A stretch of 10,373 nt of DNA from Clostridiaceae bacterium. Its GTDB lineage: Bacteria; Bacillota; Clostridia; Oscillospirales; QAMX01. The stretch spans positions 1-10,373 of the forward strand of contig JAEDGJ010000086.1 of assembly GCA_016297585.1 (NCBI GenBank). Direction: 5' to 3'. The translations under genes were made by a program, and so were the position numbers. A model generated the notes under the pieces. That model had not been told where the DNA came from, did no database searches, and saw nothing but the letters and a program-made list of their open reading frames with translations. Every line of letters begins with the position of its first letter. Position 1 is the first letter of the stretch. Shown one piece after another: positions 1-6,765 of the stretch.

Positions 1-46
1 GGGGAACCGTTCCGCTCACCTTTCGCGGACAGCTCCCCCTTTTTTT
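1..46 (+). terminator. probable intrinsic terminator of a plus-strand gene left of the window
   Basis: An imperfect hairpin pairs GGGGA (1-5) with TCCCC (34-38) and TCCGC (11-15) with GCGGA (25-29), with a small internal loop, and is followed by seven T (40-46). The order stem then T-run fits a plus-strand transcript ending here, convergent with prmA. The same stem may also serve prmA on the minus strand, but the needed T-run would lie outside the window. Confidence 0.5.
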
Positions 47-59
47 ATTCCGCGCTTTT

Positions 60-1013
60 TTACGCGCGCTTCATCGCGTAGGCGACCCAGTCGTTGCGCC
101 GCTCCTCGCGGACGACGGCAAAGCCCGTCTCCTCCAGCGCGGCGCGTACCTCAAGCGCGCGCGTGCCGATGATGCCGGAGACGATCAGCGTGCCGTCCGT
201 TTTCAGCTGCCGCACAAACAGCGGCGCCATGCCGATGATGACGTCCGCGACGATGTTCGCGAGGATCACGTCGTAGCCGTCCCCGATCTTCTCCGCCAGC
301 GCCCCGTCCGCCAGCACGTTGCCGCAGAACGTGCGGTACGCGGTAAAGCCGTTGCGTTCGAGGTTCTCGCCCGCCGTCTTGACCGCCGCCTCGTCGATAT
401 CCACCGCCGTCACATCGCCCGCGCCGCACAGCAGCGCCGCCGTCGCGAGGATGCCGGAGCCGCAGCCCATGTCGAGCACGCGCGCGCCCTTTTCCACGAC
501 GTCCTCCAGCAGCGTCACGCAGAGCTGCGTCGTCTCATGCGTTCCCGAGCCGAACGCGTTGCCGGGGTCCATCTCGAGCACATACCGCTCCGTCTGCGGG
601 CAGGGCTCCCACGAGGGCTTGATGAGGAACTTCTTCCCCACCTCGATGGGCTTGAAGTACTGCTTCCACGCGCTCGCCCAGTCCTCGTCGCGCACGTCCT
701 CGAGCTCGACTGCCATCCGGCCGTACCGGCCCTCCTGCGCCAGCGACTTCGCGATGCCGCGCAGTCCCGCGAGCTGTTCCGCGCCCTGCGCGTTCTTCGG
801 CAGGAACACGCGGACGTTCGACTCGGCATTCTGCATCTTTTTCATCAGTTCCTCGTCCACATAGTCCCAATGCGGTGTGACTTCCTTCAGAAATTCGTCA
901 AAATCCGCCGCGTCCTCGATCGCGCAGCCGTTGATGCCGATATTCGACAGCGCCAGCGTCAGCGGCTCGATGCCCGCCGTGTTCGTATAAACGGTAACCT
1001 GCACATATTCCAT
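60..1013 (-). CDS. prmA: ribosomal protein L11 methyltransferase PrmA
   Basis: A 317-residue SAM-dependent methyltransferase that, by family, methylates lysines and the N-terminus of ribosomal protein L11 in the cytoplasm. The family signatures are visible. DEDWASAWKQYFKPI (109-123) precedes the PrmA-specific loop DPGNAFGSGTHETT (149-162). SAM motif I VLDMGCGSGILA is at 179-190, the acidic strand AVDID at 203-207, and the catalytic-region motif NIVADVI at 253-259. The N-terminal 60-100 residues are the L11-recognition domain. The start chosen is ATG 1013, because a perfect AGGAGGAA (1021-1028) lies 7 nt upstream and MEYVQVTVYT is the usual N-terminus. The frame stays open far upstream, but that extension overlaps the divergent transporter and looks nothing like PrmA. 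The gene stands alone here, divergent from the MFS gene. No convincing promoter was found for it. The length is normal for the family. Confidence 0.95.
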   Translation of the reverse strand: MEYVQVTVYTNTAGIEPLTLALSNIGINGCAIEDAADFDEFLKEVTPHWDYVDEELMKKMQNAESNVRVFLPKNAQGAEQLAGLRGIAKSLAQEGRYGRMAVELEDVRDEDWASAWKQYFKPIEVGKKFLIKPSWEPCPQTERYVLEMDPGNAFGSGTHETTQLCVTLLEDVVEKGARVLDMGCGSGILATAALLCGAGDVTAVDIDEAAVKTAGENLERNGFTAYRTFCGNVLADGALAEKIGDGYDVILANIVADVIIGMAPLFVRQLKTDGTLIVSGIIGTRALEVRAALEETGFAVVREERRNDWVAYAMKRA

Positions 1014-1085
1014 TGCTCGTTTCCTCCTATGATTCCCACCAAAAGTCGGCGGTGTAAATTGGTTGTTTCGACCGAAAGATTTTAC

Positions 1086-1114
1086 TTGCTTTTCTGCCTC
1101 CGATGCTCTATGAT
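1086..1114 (+). promoter_or_regulatory. promoter of the MFS transporter gene
   Basis: TTGCTT (1086-1091) and TATGAT (1109-1114) are separated by exactly 17 bp. The -10 box matches 5 of 6 consensus bases, the -35 box only 3 of 6. This gives a short leader of about 35 nt before the SD GGGAGGA (1144-1150) and ATG 1156. An inverted repeat TTTCG-AC-CGAAA (1066-1077) lies just upstream. Confidence 0.6.
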
Positions 1115-1155
1115 GTTGATAGCCCATTTCACTTTTTCCGCAAGGGAGGAATTCC

Positions 1156-2502
1156 ATGAGACCGGATTTCCGCGGCCTTCGCCGAAAGCTCCGCGACCGG
1201 ATGGCATCCGGCGATGAGCTGGCGCATAACCGCGCTTTGATCCTCGCAGAAAACTGCACAAATTCCGTACAGGCCAATCTCGTCGGCGGCAACTTTTTCA
1301 CCGGCCTTTTGCTGCTTCTGAACGCCAGCACCCTGCAGATCGGTATGGTCAACATCCTGACCTACGTCTGCAACACCCTCCAGCTGCTCTCTCCCCTGAT
1401 TCTGGAACGCTACGCCTCCCGGAAAAAGCTCCTGATCTTCTCCCGTATCGTCATCCATGTGCTCAACATCGTCATGATCGGCCTGGTCGGCATTCTTCCC
1501 GTTGCCGAGCGCCTGCGCGTCACCCTCATCCTCGGCCTGATCGCGCTGCTCAACGCCGTTTCCGCCCTGACAAGCCCCGGCTTCTCCGTCTGGCACATCC
1601 AGAGTATTCCCGACCGCGAACGCGCGAACTACTTTTCCGCGAACCAGCGGCTCGTCAACTTCGCGGTGTACATCCTCATCCTCGTCGGCGGCCTCTTCAT
1701 CGACCGCTTCAAGGCGATGGACCGCGAAATGCTCGGCTTCCTGATCCTGCGCGGCGTCGCCGTGCTCTTCGCCGTCTGGGACATCTGCCTGCTCGCCCGC
1801 ATCAAGGAGTACGAATACCCGAAAAGCAATCCCCCCACGGTCAAATCGCTGTTTACGGAGCCCTTTCACGCCAAGCTCTATATGCTCAGCGTCCTGATCG
1901 GCTTTCTCTGGAACTTCTTTGCGACCACCACCGGCTCCTACTACTCGGTCTACATGCTCCAGCATCTGCAGGTCAGCTACAGCTTCCTGAATCTCGTCTC
2001 CGCGCTGTATGTCCCGGTCGTGCTCTTCCTCGCGCCGGTCTGGGCGCGCTACATCAACCGCACCTCGTGGCTCTCCGTCTTCTGGAAGGCGCTCCTCTTC
2101 TACGGCGTCTTCTACTGCGGGCATTCCTTCGTCAACGCCGACCGTCTCTGGCTTTATCCCGTCGTCGTCATCTTCTGCTTCCTGCTGTCCCCCGCCATCA
2201 ATCTCGTCATGGCCAACATCGCCTATTACAACATTCCCGAAAAGAACCAGACGATTTACCTGAGCTTTTACTCCTTCTGCTCGATGATCGGCGCCATCCT
2301 CGGCAACCTGTTCGCGACGCAGTTCATGCTGCATACGGAGGGCCGCACCTTCCGTATGTTCGGCGTGCCGATGATCAGCAACCAGTTCCTGCCGACGATC
2401 ACGGGACTGCTGATCGTCGCGCTGGGCGTCATCGTTTTCTTCCTCGACCGCCGCGAGATCCGGCTGAAAAAGGAAGCGCCTCCGGAGGAGGAGCCGTTTT
2501 GA
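1156..2502 (+). CDS. major facilitator superfamily transporter, substrate unknown
   Basis: A 448-residue inner-membrane protein with about 12 hydrophobic segments, roughly at 43-58, 62-80, 92-113, 121-143, 165-183, 194-214, 242-262, 272-294, 305-323, 332-354, 366-388 and 411-431. A basic cytoplasmic N-terminus and a charged tail ending in Pro/Glu-rich residues flank them. The six-plus-six arrangement has a central loop at 215-240 (RIKEYEYPKSNPP). A degenerate motif A, ERYASRKKLL (84-93), lies between segments 2 and 3. These features indicate an MFS fold, but no substrate-specific signature is recognised. The start ATG 1156 has SD GGGAGGA five nt upstream. The gene is transcribed alone: its own promoter is divergent from prmA and a strong terminator follows 26 nt after the stop. 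Drug efflux or sugar/peptide-type transport are both possible. The MFS call is firm; the function is unknown. Confidence 0.88.
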   Translation: MRPDFRGLRRKLRDRMASGDELAHNRALILAENCTNSVQANLVGGNFFTGLLLLLNASTLQIGMVNILTYVCNTLQLLSPLILERYASRKKLLIFSRIVIHVLNIVMIGLVGILPVAERLRVTLILGLIALLNAVSALTSPGFSVWHIQSIPDRERANYFSANQRLVNFAVYILILVGGLFIDRFKAMDREMLGFLILRGVAVLFAVWDICLLARIKEYEYPKSNPPTVKSLFTEPFHAKLYMLSVLIGFLWNFFATTTGSYYSVYMLQHLQVSYSFLNLVSALYVPVVLFLAPVWARYINRTSWLSVFWKALLFYGVFYCGHSFVNADRLWLYPVVVIFCFLLSPAINLVMANIAYYNIPEKNQTIYLSFYSFCSMIGAILGNLFATQFMLHTEGRTFRMFGVPMISNQFLPTITGLLIVALGVIVFFLDRREIRLKKEAPPEEEPF

Positions 2503-2528
2503 CCCGGGCGCCGTCAAAGCCTTGCAAA

Positions 2529-2565
2529 AGGCGGGAGCATGCATGCTCCCGCCTGATTTTATTTT
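2529..2565. terminator. bidirectional terminator with a perfect 26-bp palindrome
   Basis: AGGCGGGAGCATG (2529-2541) is followed directly by its exact reverse complement (2542-2554). The in-strand hairpin has a 13-bp potential stem, with a minimal loop opened from the central GCATGC. ATTTTATTTTT follows on the plus strand. On the minus strand CTTTTG follows, a weaker T-tract. It ends the plus-strand MFS gene and the minus-strand acyltransferase gene, whose stop codon (2559-2561) sits within the T-rich side. Confidence 0.9.
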
Positions 2566-3227
2566 TGCGCCATTTCATTGATCCTCTGCGCCAGCTCGTT
2601 TTTCACGCGCTCGCTTTCCTCCCGGTACGGTGCGTCCGCGCGGAACACCACCGGTTCGCCCTGTACGACGCGCTTCGACTTTTCGTCGCAGTACAGCGGC
2701 ACGAACGGCAGTCCCCTGCCCTCCGCGCGCGTATACATCCTTCCGAGCAGCAGAAAACCGTCATACATCGCGCCGATGCCTTCGTTTTCGGCCGAATACT
2801 CGACATCCGGAAAAATCAGGACGCTTTCCCCTTTTTTCAGCGCCTCCAGACTCTCGCGGAACGTCGCATGGATCTTCGACGTACCCCTCCAGACCGCGAT
2901 CGCGCCCGTCGAACGCACAAGACCGGAAATGACGCCCGAAACGAGCCACGCCAGCGCATTTGCCACCGGCTGCGGCATCCCGAAGCGCTTCGAAAACGTA
3001 TATTCCGCATACTGCTTCCGGCAGCTCTCGCGGTCGAAGAACACATGCAGTACCCACGCGTGCACCGGGAAATCGAGAAGCGTCAGCGTCAGGATCGGGC
3101 CGTGCATATTATGATGGCTGCATACATAAACGCAGGCTTCCTCCGGCACCGGAACCTCCGAGCGCCATCCGGCATGCACGATCCGGCTGCCGACGCGCAC
3201 AATGCGGTAAAAATTCCCCTGCCACAT
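2559..3227 (-). CDS. PlsC-like lysophospholipid/glycerol acyltransferase with altered motif I
   Basis: A 222-residue protein resembling the LPLAT/PlsC family, which transfers acyl groups to lysophospholipids or other lipid-linked hydroxyls at the membrane. Visible family blocks, in order, are SHHNMHGP (37-44) at the motif I position, GAIAVWRGTSK (108-118) as motif II, FPDVEYSAENEG (139-150) at the FPEGTRS position, and LPFVPL (173-178) as motif IV, followed by GEPVVF (190-195). The Asp of the canonical HX4D motif is absent: counting from His38 or His39 gives Gly43 or Pro44, so catalysis is uncertain or uses a variant dyad. The start chosen is ATG 3227, with AAGGAG 8 nt upstream. The open frame extends further, but that extension overlaps the preceding gene. 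The gap to the stop of the GT2-GtrA gene is 2 nt (TGACCATG), so the pair is almost certainly co-transcribed and translationally coupled. The acyl acceptor is unknown, perhaps a glycolipid made by the partner. Confidence 0.78.
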   Translation of the reverse strand: MWQGNFYRIVRVGSRIVHAGWRSEVPVPEEACVYVCSHHNMHGPILTLTLLDFPVHAWVLHVFFDRESCRKQYAEYTFSKRFGMPQPVANALAWLVSGVISGLVRSTGAIAVWRGTSKIHATFRESLEALKKGESVLIFPDVEYSAENEGIGAMYDGFLLLGRMYTRAEGRGLPFVPLYCDEKSKRVVQGEPVVFRADAPYREESERVKNELAQRINEMAQK

Positions 3228-3229
3228 GG

Positions 3230-4342
3230 TCACGACTCCTTCTTCGATTCCGCTTTTTCCCCGCGGAACACCCAGCGCATCTGAATCTGATAGCTCGCTA
3301 CCGCGAGAATGATGTCGACGCACGCCTTCAGGATGACCGCCGGCACCGGCAGCAGCGCCTGCAGCCCCAGAAGTCCGAGATACGACGCCATCATCTGCGT
3401 CAGCCACAGGCTGTAATAGCGCACCGCGCTGTCAAACTTGCCCCGTTCGGATTTGAACACATACCGCCGGTTCAGCGTGAAATTCACGGCCGACGACAGC
3501 ACGCGCGCCAGCACCGTCGACGCCAGATAGCAGGCCGCCGTCCCGAGTCCCGCAAACAGGAACCGGTACGACACCCAGAACATCCCCACGTCGATGACCG
3601 CGGAAACCGCCGCCGCCACCGTATACATGCCGAGCCCGGACATGAGGATCAGGAACACGCGCCAGGTGTCCCGTCCCGCGTGCAGATGGGAGCCGGCGTT
3701 GTTGTTGTAGTAGATCGTCCGGATCCGCGTCTCGCAGAACGGCACGCGGTCGCGCACCGCACGGATGAGGACGTTCATCTCATACTCGAACCGGTCCCCG
3801 TTGATGCCGATGCACCACTCGAGCAGATCGCGCGGGAAGCCCCGCAGGCCGGTCTGCGTATCCTCGAGCTTCGCGCCGTACAGCAGATAGAAGGCAAAGC
3901 TCGTCAGACGGTTGCCGAGCTTCGAGCGCGGCGGCACGTTGGAGAGCCGCAGGTTTCTCGTCCCGAGGACGATCCGTCCCGCAGAGGCCTGCGTCATCTC
4001 GGCGACCCGCAGCACGTCGTCCGCGTCGTGCTGCCCGTCCGCGTCCGCGGTCACGACGCCCTGCATACCGGCAAGCGCGGGCTCGTCGAGCACGAACCGG
4101 TAGGCCGTCTTCAGCGCGCAGCCCTTGCCGCGGTTGACCGTATGCCGGCATACATAGGCGTTCGGAACGGACGCTATCTCGTCAAAGATCGGCCGGGTAT
4201 CCGCGCGGCTTCCGTCGTCGACGACGACCACCGCCGGAATGCCGCGCGCCAGAAGCTCCCGCACATAGGCCGTCAGCTCCGGCTCGGGATTCAGCGCGGG
4301 GATGATCACCGCGCATTTGTACTGCTCTGCGTTTCCGCTCAT
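3230..4342 (-). CDS. GT2 glycosyltransferase fused to a GtrA-like membrane domain
   Basis: A 370-residue two-domain protein. Residues 9-225 form a GT-A family 2 domain of the dolichol/polyprenol-phosphate sugar transferase type. It shows AVIIPALNPE (11-20), the nucleotide-binding VVDDGS (40-45), the metal-binding DADGQHD (100-106) and TQTGLRGF (162-169). Residues 240-359 form a GtrA domain with about four membrane segments (240-262, 264-285, 308-330, 335-357) and the signature VNFTLNRRYVF (286-296), echoed by QIQMRWVF (352-359). By family, the first domain charges a polyprenyl-phosphate with a sugar from a nucleotide donor. GtrA proteins are thought to help flip that lipid-linked sugar for envelope glycosylation. 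The start ATG 4342 has GAGGAA upstream. It precedes and couples to the acyltransferase. A 119-nt upstream gap with three hairpins separates it from the FAD enzyme gene. The sugar and final target cannot be read from the sequence. Confidence 0.92.
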   Translation of the reverse strand: MSGNAEQYKCAVIIPALNPEPELTAYVRELLARGIPAVVVVDDGSRADTRPIFDEIASVPNAYVCRHTVNRGKGCALKTAYRFVLDEPALAGMQGVVTADADGQHDADDVLRVAEMTQASAGRIVLGTRNLRLSNVPPRSKLGNRLTSFAFYLLYGAKLEDTQTGLRGFPRDLLEWCIGINGDRFEYEMNVLIRAVRDRVPFCETRIRTIYYNNNAGSHLHAGRDTWRVFLILMSGLGMYTVAAAVSAVIDVGMFWVSYRFLFAGLGTAACYLASTVLARVLSSAVNFTLNRRYVFKSERGKFDSAVRYYSLWLTQMMASYLGLLGLQALLPVPAVILKACVDIILAVASYQIQMRWVFRGEKAESKKES

Positions 4343-4359
4343 ATGGTTCCTCTTTTAAT

Positions 4360-4438
4360 GGGGCAGTACGCCCCCGTATTGATGGGATTTCCCGGGAACG
4401 TCAGGTTCCGGGAGTCTTCCCCGCGTCGGGAACGCGGG
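4360..4438 (-). promoter_or_regulatory. three tandem hairpins before the GT2-GtrA gene
   Basis: In the minus-strand direction there are three elements. The first is CCCGCGT/ACGCGGG with a 5-nt loop (4420-4438). The second is TCCCGGAAC/GTTCCCGGGA with one bulge (4390-4413). The third is GGGGC/GCCCC with a 5-nt loop (4360-4374), which ends just before the GAGGAA Shine-Dalgarno. None is followed by a clear T-run, so none is a standard intrinsic terminator. The 8-mer CGGGAACG occurs twice (4393-4400, 4427-4434). It could be a structured leader, a processing region, or a weak terminator of the FAD gene. No promoter is obvious within the gap. Confidence 0.35.
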
Positions 4439-4461
4439 TGTAAAATCGCGGCGCAGCCATA

Positions 4462-5643
4462 TTACTCTCCCTTGAGCGTCCGCGTAAAGAGCGACGGATC
4501 GAGACGCACGCCGTCCGCGCGCAGCCGGTTCTGCAGCGCGCCGATCTCCGGCACGCTCCCCGACGCCGCCTGCATCGCCGCGGCCGTACCCGCAGCCTGT
4601 CCCGTCACCGCGCAGCTCGGGATCACGCGCGTCAGGTCCCAGCCGCTCTGCTCGCCGCTCTTTTCCGCGGCCGCGCAGCGTCCCGCGGCATAGAGGTTGT
4701 CGTTGACGCTCGCATGGATCATCGTAAACGGCAGCGAATACCGCATATGCAGCCGCTTCCAGTTGCCGATCATGCCGATCGCGTTCTCAAACCAGACGCG
4801 CTCGTGCTCCTTCTCGGAAAACTCCACGCCCGGAGCCTTCAGTCTCCGCGTCATGCGCAGCCCGTGATACGACGGGATCAGGAACGGATACGCATCGGGC
4901 TCCGTCTCGCGCACCTTTTCGAGGTGCTGCAGGACGAACTTGCGCATATCGATCACGTTCGCCGAAATATCCTCGAGCGTCGTGCCGGAATAATAGCGGC
5001 TCGTCTCGGGAAGCTTGCCCCAAAGCGGATCCGTCAGCCCGCGGAGCTTGAGCTTGCTGCCGTCGTAGGTATAGTGCCAGCCCGTGCGCACGTTTTTCGG
5101 ATCGTCGACGGTCGGCTCGCCCGCGAAATAGCAGACATCCGCGTCTCCGGTGCAGTCGACGAACGCCTTCGCGCGGAATTCGGTCGTCCCGGTCTTCGTC
5201 GCGACGGTCACGGCACGCACCCGGCCCTCCGAGGCCTCCGCGCCGAGAATGCGGGCGTCGTAGAAGATCGTGACGCCTTCGCCGAGCAGCAGCTCCTCGC
5301 AGGCGAGGATCATCGCGGCGGGGCTGTATTCGGTCTCGTAGCGCTTGCCCGCACGCGCTTCCTCCGGCGCGTCATGCCGCCACTCGTCGGGAAGCCGCGT
5401 CACGGGCGCGTACTTATAGGAAAGCTTCAACAGCTCCTCCGGAATGCCGGTCGACATCAGCGTGCCGTCGCCGTCGTCCAGCGCCAGATAGATGACGATG
5501 AGCCCGAGCGTGGCCAGTCCGCCAAGCGCGTATTCCTTTTCGAGCAGCACAGTCTTCGCGCCGCTGCGCGCCGACGCCAGCGCCGCCGCAATGCCCGCGA
5601 TGCCTCCGCCGCAGACGCATACGTCGAAATCTCTCTGTTCCAT
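4462..5643 (-). CDS. FAD-dependent oxidoreductase (FAD_oxidored, PF12831-like)
   Basis: A 393-residue flavoprotein. The N-terminal Rossmann fold is clear: CVCGGGIAGIAAALASA (9-25) is the dinucleotide-binding loop, and LLEKEYALGGLATLG (33-47) continues as in the PF12831 family. A second FAD-contact segment FVDCTGDADVCYFAG is at 161-175. The C-terminal family block is YAAGRCAAAE (318-327) followed by IPSCAVTGQAAGTAAAM (341-357). Family members are usually somewhat longer, around 450 residues, so this is a short form, but no frame break was seen. No heme, Fe-S or signal-peptide motif is visible, so it is probably cytoplasmic. The start ATG 5643 has only a modest GGGGAA SD. It is preferred over in-frame ATG 5712 because the latter sits at the likely transcription start and adds 23 residues before the FAD fold. 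The gene is divergent from a sugar isomerase/epimerase gene, which hints at oxidation of a sugar or related compound. The substrate is unknown. Confidence 0.88.
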   Translation of the reverse strand: MEQRDFDVCVCGGGIAGIAAALASARSGAKTVLLEKEYALGGLATLGLIVIYLALDDGDGTLMSTGIPEELLKLSYKYAPVTRLPDEWRHDAPEEARAGKRYETEYSPAAMILACEELLLGEGVTIFYDARILGAEASEGRVRAVTVATKTGTTEFRAKAFVDCTGDADVCYFAGEPTVDDPKNVRTGWHYTYDGSKLKLRGLTDPLWGKLPETSRYYSGTTLEDISANVIDMRKFVLQHLEKVRETEPDAYPFLIPSYHGLRMTRRLKAPGVEFSEKEHERVWFENAIGMIGNWKRLHMRYSLPFTMIHASVNDNLYAAGRCAAAEKSGEQSGWDLTRVIPSCAVTGQAAGTAAAMQAASGSVPEIGALQNRLRADGVRLDPSLFTRTLKGE

Positions 5644-5720
5644 ACCGTCTTCCCCGCTTTCCCCGTTCTTTGCGGCGCCCTGTTTTGCGCCGCCGGACGC
5701 TAATGCGACCATGATACTAT

Positions 5721-5749
5721 ATTATACCATTCCCGCCTTCTCTTGTCCA
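5721..5749 (-). promoter_or_regulatory. strong promoter of the FAD oxidoreductase gene
   Basis: Read on the minus strand, TGGACA (5749-5744, 5 of 6 consensus) is followed after 17 bp by a perfect TATAAT (5726-5721), preceded by TGG as an extended -10. Transcription should begin near 5714, leaving a leader of about 70 nt before ATG 5643. This placement is the main argument against the upstream ATG at 5712. Confidence 0.85.
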
Positions 5750-5795
5750 GTCCCTTTATGCGCAAATTTCGCCTTTCCGGACGCTTTCTGCCCCC

Positions 5796-5824
5796 TTGCG
5801 TTTTCCCGCGCCGTATGCTACAAT
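5796..5824 (+). promoter_or_regulatory. promoter of the sugar isomerase gene
   Basis: TTGCGT (5796-5801) and TACAAT (5819-5824) are separated by 17 bp. The -10 matches 5 of 6 and is extended by TGC; the -35 matches 3 of 6. Its -35 lies 46 bp from the -35 of the divergent FAD gene promoter, so one regulator could control both. Confidence 0.7.
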
Positions 5825-5858
5825 AGAGCCACAATTATCCGTATCGGAGGAATGTTCC

Positions 5859-6719
5859 ATGTACGATTTTTCGATCGGCGTCCGTTCCAATAACTTCCGC
5901 CTGCCGCTGCGCGAAAGCATCGCCAAGGCCGCCGAGATCGGCTGCCGCGGCATCCAGCTTCAGGCGACCGACGGCGAAACCGCCGCCGAAAACATGGACA
6001 AGGCCGCGCGCCGCGAGCTTTTGGCCTACGTCCAGTCCCTCGGCCTCGAATTCTCCGCCCTCTGCGGCGACTTCGGCGGCCACGGCTTCATGAATCCCGA
6101 CGAAAACCCGGAACGCATCGAGCGCTCCAAGCGCGTCATGGAGATGGCGCTCGACCTCGGCTGCCGCGTCGTCACCACCCACATCGGCGTCGTTCCCGCG
6201 GATTCGTCCATCCGCCGCTACGCCGTTATGCACGACGCCTGCGAAAAGCTGGGCGCCGCCGCGGACGAGCTCGGCTGCACCTTCGCCATCGAGACCGGCC
6301 CCGAGCCCTCCCACGTCCTCTGCGGCTTTCTGGACAGCCTCTCCTCCCACGGCATGGGCGTCAACCTCGACCCCGCGAACCTTGCGATGGTCATCGGCGA
6401 GGACATCCCGCAGGCCGTGCGCAACCTGAAGAAGTACATCGTCCACACCCACGCCAAGGACGGCAAGATGCTCATCAAGACGAAGCCCGAGATCATCTAC
6501 GGCGCGTTCGACGAGTCCCAGCTCGAAACCGGCATCCAGGGCGTCCAGTACTTCCTCGAAACGCCGCTCGGCGAAGGCTCCGTCCCGTTCGACGACTACT
6601 GCGCCGCGTTAAACGAGATCGGCTTTAAGGGCTATCTCTGCATCGAGCGCGAGGTCGGCGGCAATCCCGTCGGAGACATCACGCTCGCGGTCAACTTCCT
6701 GCGCAAATACTGCAAATAA
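5859..6719 (+). CDS. sugar phosphate isomerase/epimerase (xylose-isomerase-like TIM barrel)
   Basis: A 286-residue protein of the AP_endonuc_2 (PF01261) TIM-barrel family, whose cytoplasmic members isomerise or epimerise sugars, keto-sugars or inositol derivatives using a divalent metal. The expected metal ligands are in place: Glu145 in AIETGPEP (144-150 region), Asp171 in VNLDPANL (168-175), His198 in HTHAKDG (196-202) and Glu263 in CIERE (261-265). His108 in TTHIG (106-110) is also typical. The start ATG 5859 has CGGAGG (5845-5850) 8 nt upstream. The frame is open earlier, but that region contains the promoter. The gene is monocistronic, closed by a strong terminator 9 nt after the stop. 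It is divergent from an FAD oxidoreductase; such an oxidase/isomerase pairing could act on the same sugar. The exact substrate cannot be assigned. Relatives include hydroxypyruvate isomerase, tagatose epimerase and IolE-type enzymes. Confidence 0.91.
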   Translation: MYDFSIGVRSNNFRLPLRESIAKAAEIGCRGIQLQATDGETAAENMDKAARRELLAYVQSLGLEFSALCGDFGGHGFMNPDENPERIERSKRVMEMALDLGCRVVTTHIGVVPADSSIRRYAVMHDACEKLGAAADELGCTFAIETGPEPSHVLCGFLDSLSSHGMGVNLDPANLAMVIGEDIPQAVRNLKKYIVHTHAKDGKMLIKTKPEIIYGAFDESQLETGIQGVQYFLETPLGEGSVPFDDYCAALNEIGFKGYLCIEREVGGNPVGDITLAVNFLRKYCK

Positions 6720-6728
6720 CGCCATCGC

Positions 6729-6763
6729 GGCGGGACTGTTTTTCGCAGTCCCGCCCGATTTTT
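6729..6763 (+). terminator. intrinsic terminator of the sugar isomerase gene
   Basis: A perfect 10-bp stem GGCGGGACTG (6729-6738) / CAGTCCCGCC (6746-6755) with a 7-nt loop is followed by CGATTTTTAT. It begins 9 nt after the isomerase stop codon. Confidence 0.92.
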
Positions 6764-6765
6764 AT

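Noticed and set aside
1014..1355. N-terminal extension of the prmA frame
   Set aside because: It overlaps the divergent transporter gene and its promoter, shows no PrmA similarity, and a perfect SD sits before ATG 1013.
1129..2544. 471-residue open frame on the minus strand opposite the MFS gene
   Set aside because: It is very rich in Asp, Glu and Gln with no recognisable domain. It lies wholly antisense to a clear membrane protein and is explained by codon bias in GC-rich DNA.
2960..4693. 577-residue open frame on the plus strand opposite the glycosyltransferase
   Set aside because: Arg/His/Pro-rich low-information translation with no SD. It spans the intergenic hairpin region and parts of three minus-strand genes, so it is a shadow frame.
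4714..5703. 329-residue open frame on the plus strand opposite the FAD oxidoreductase
   Set aside because: Antisense to strong FAD-binding motifs, with no domain or SD of its own.
5644..5712. Upstream start ATG 5712 for the FAD oxidoreductase
   Set aside because: The perfect TATAAT at 5721-5726 places transcription start at about this ATG, leaving no leader or SD, and the extra residues precede an already complete FAD-fold N-terminus.
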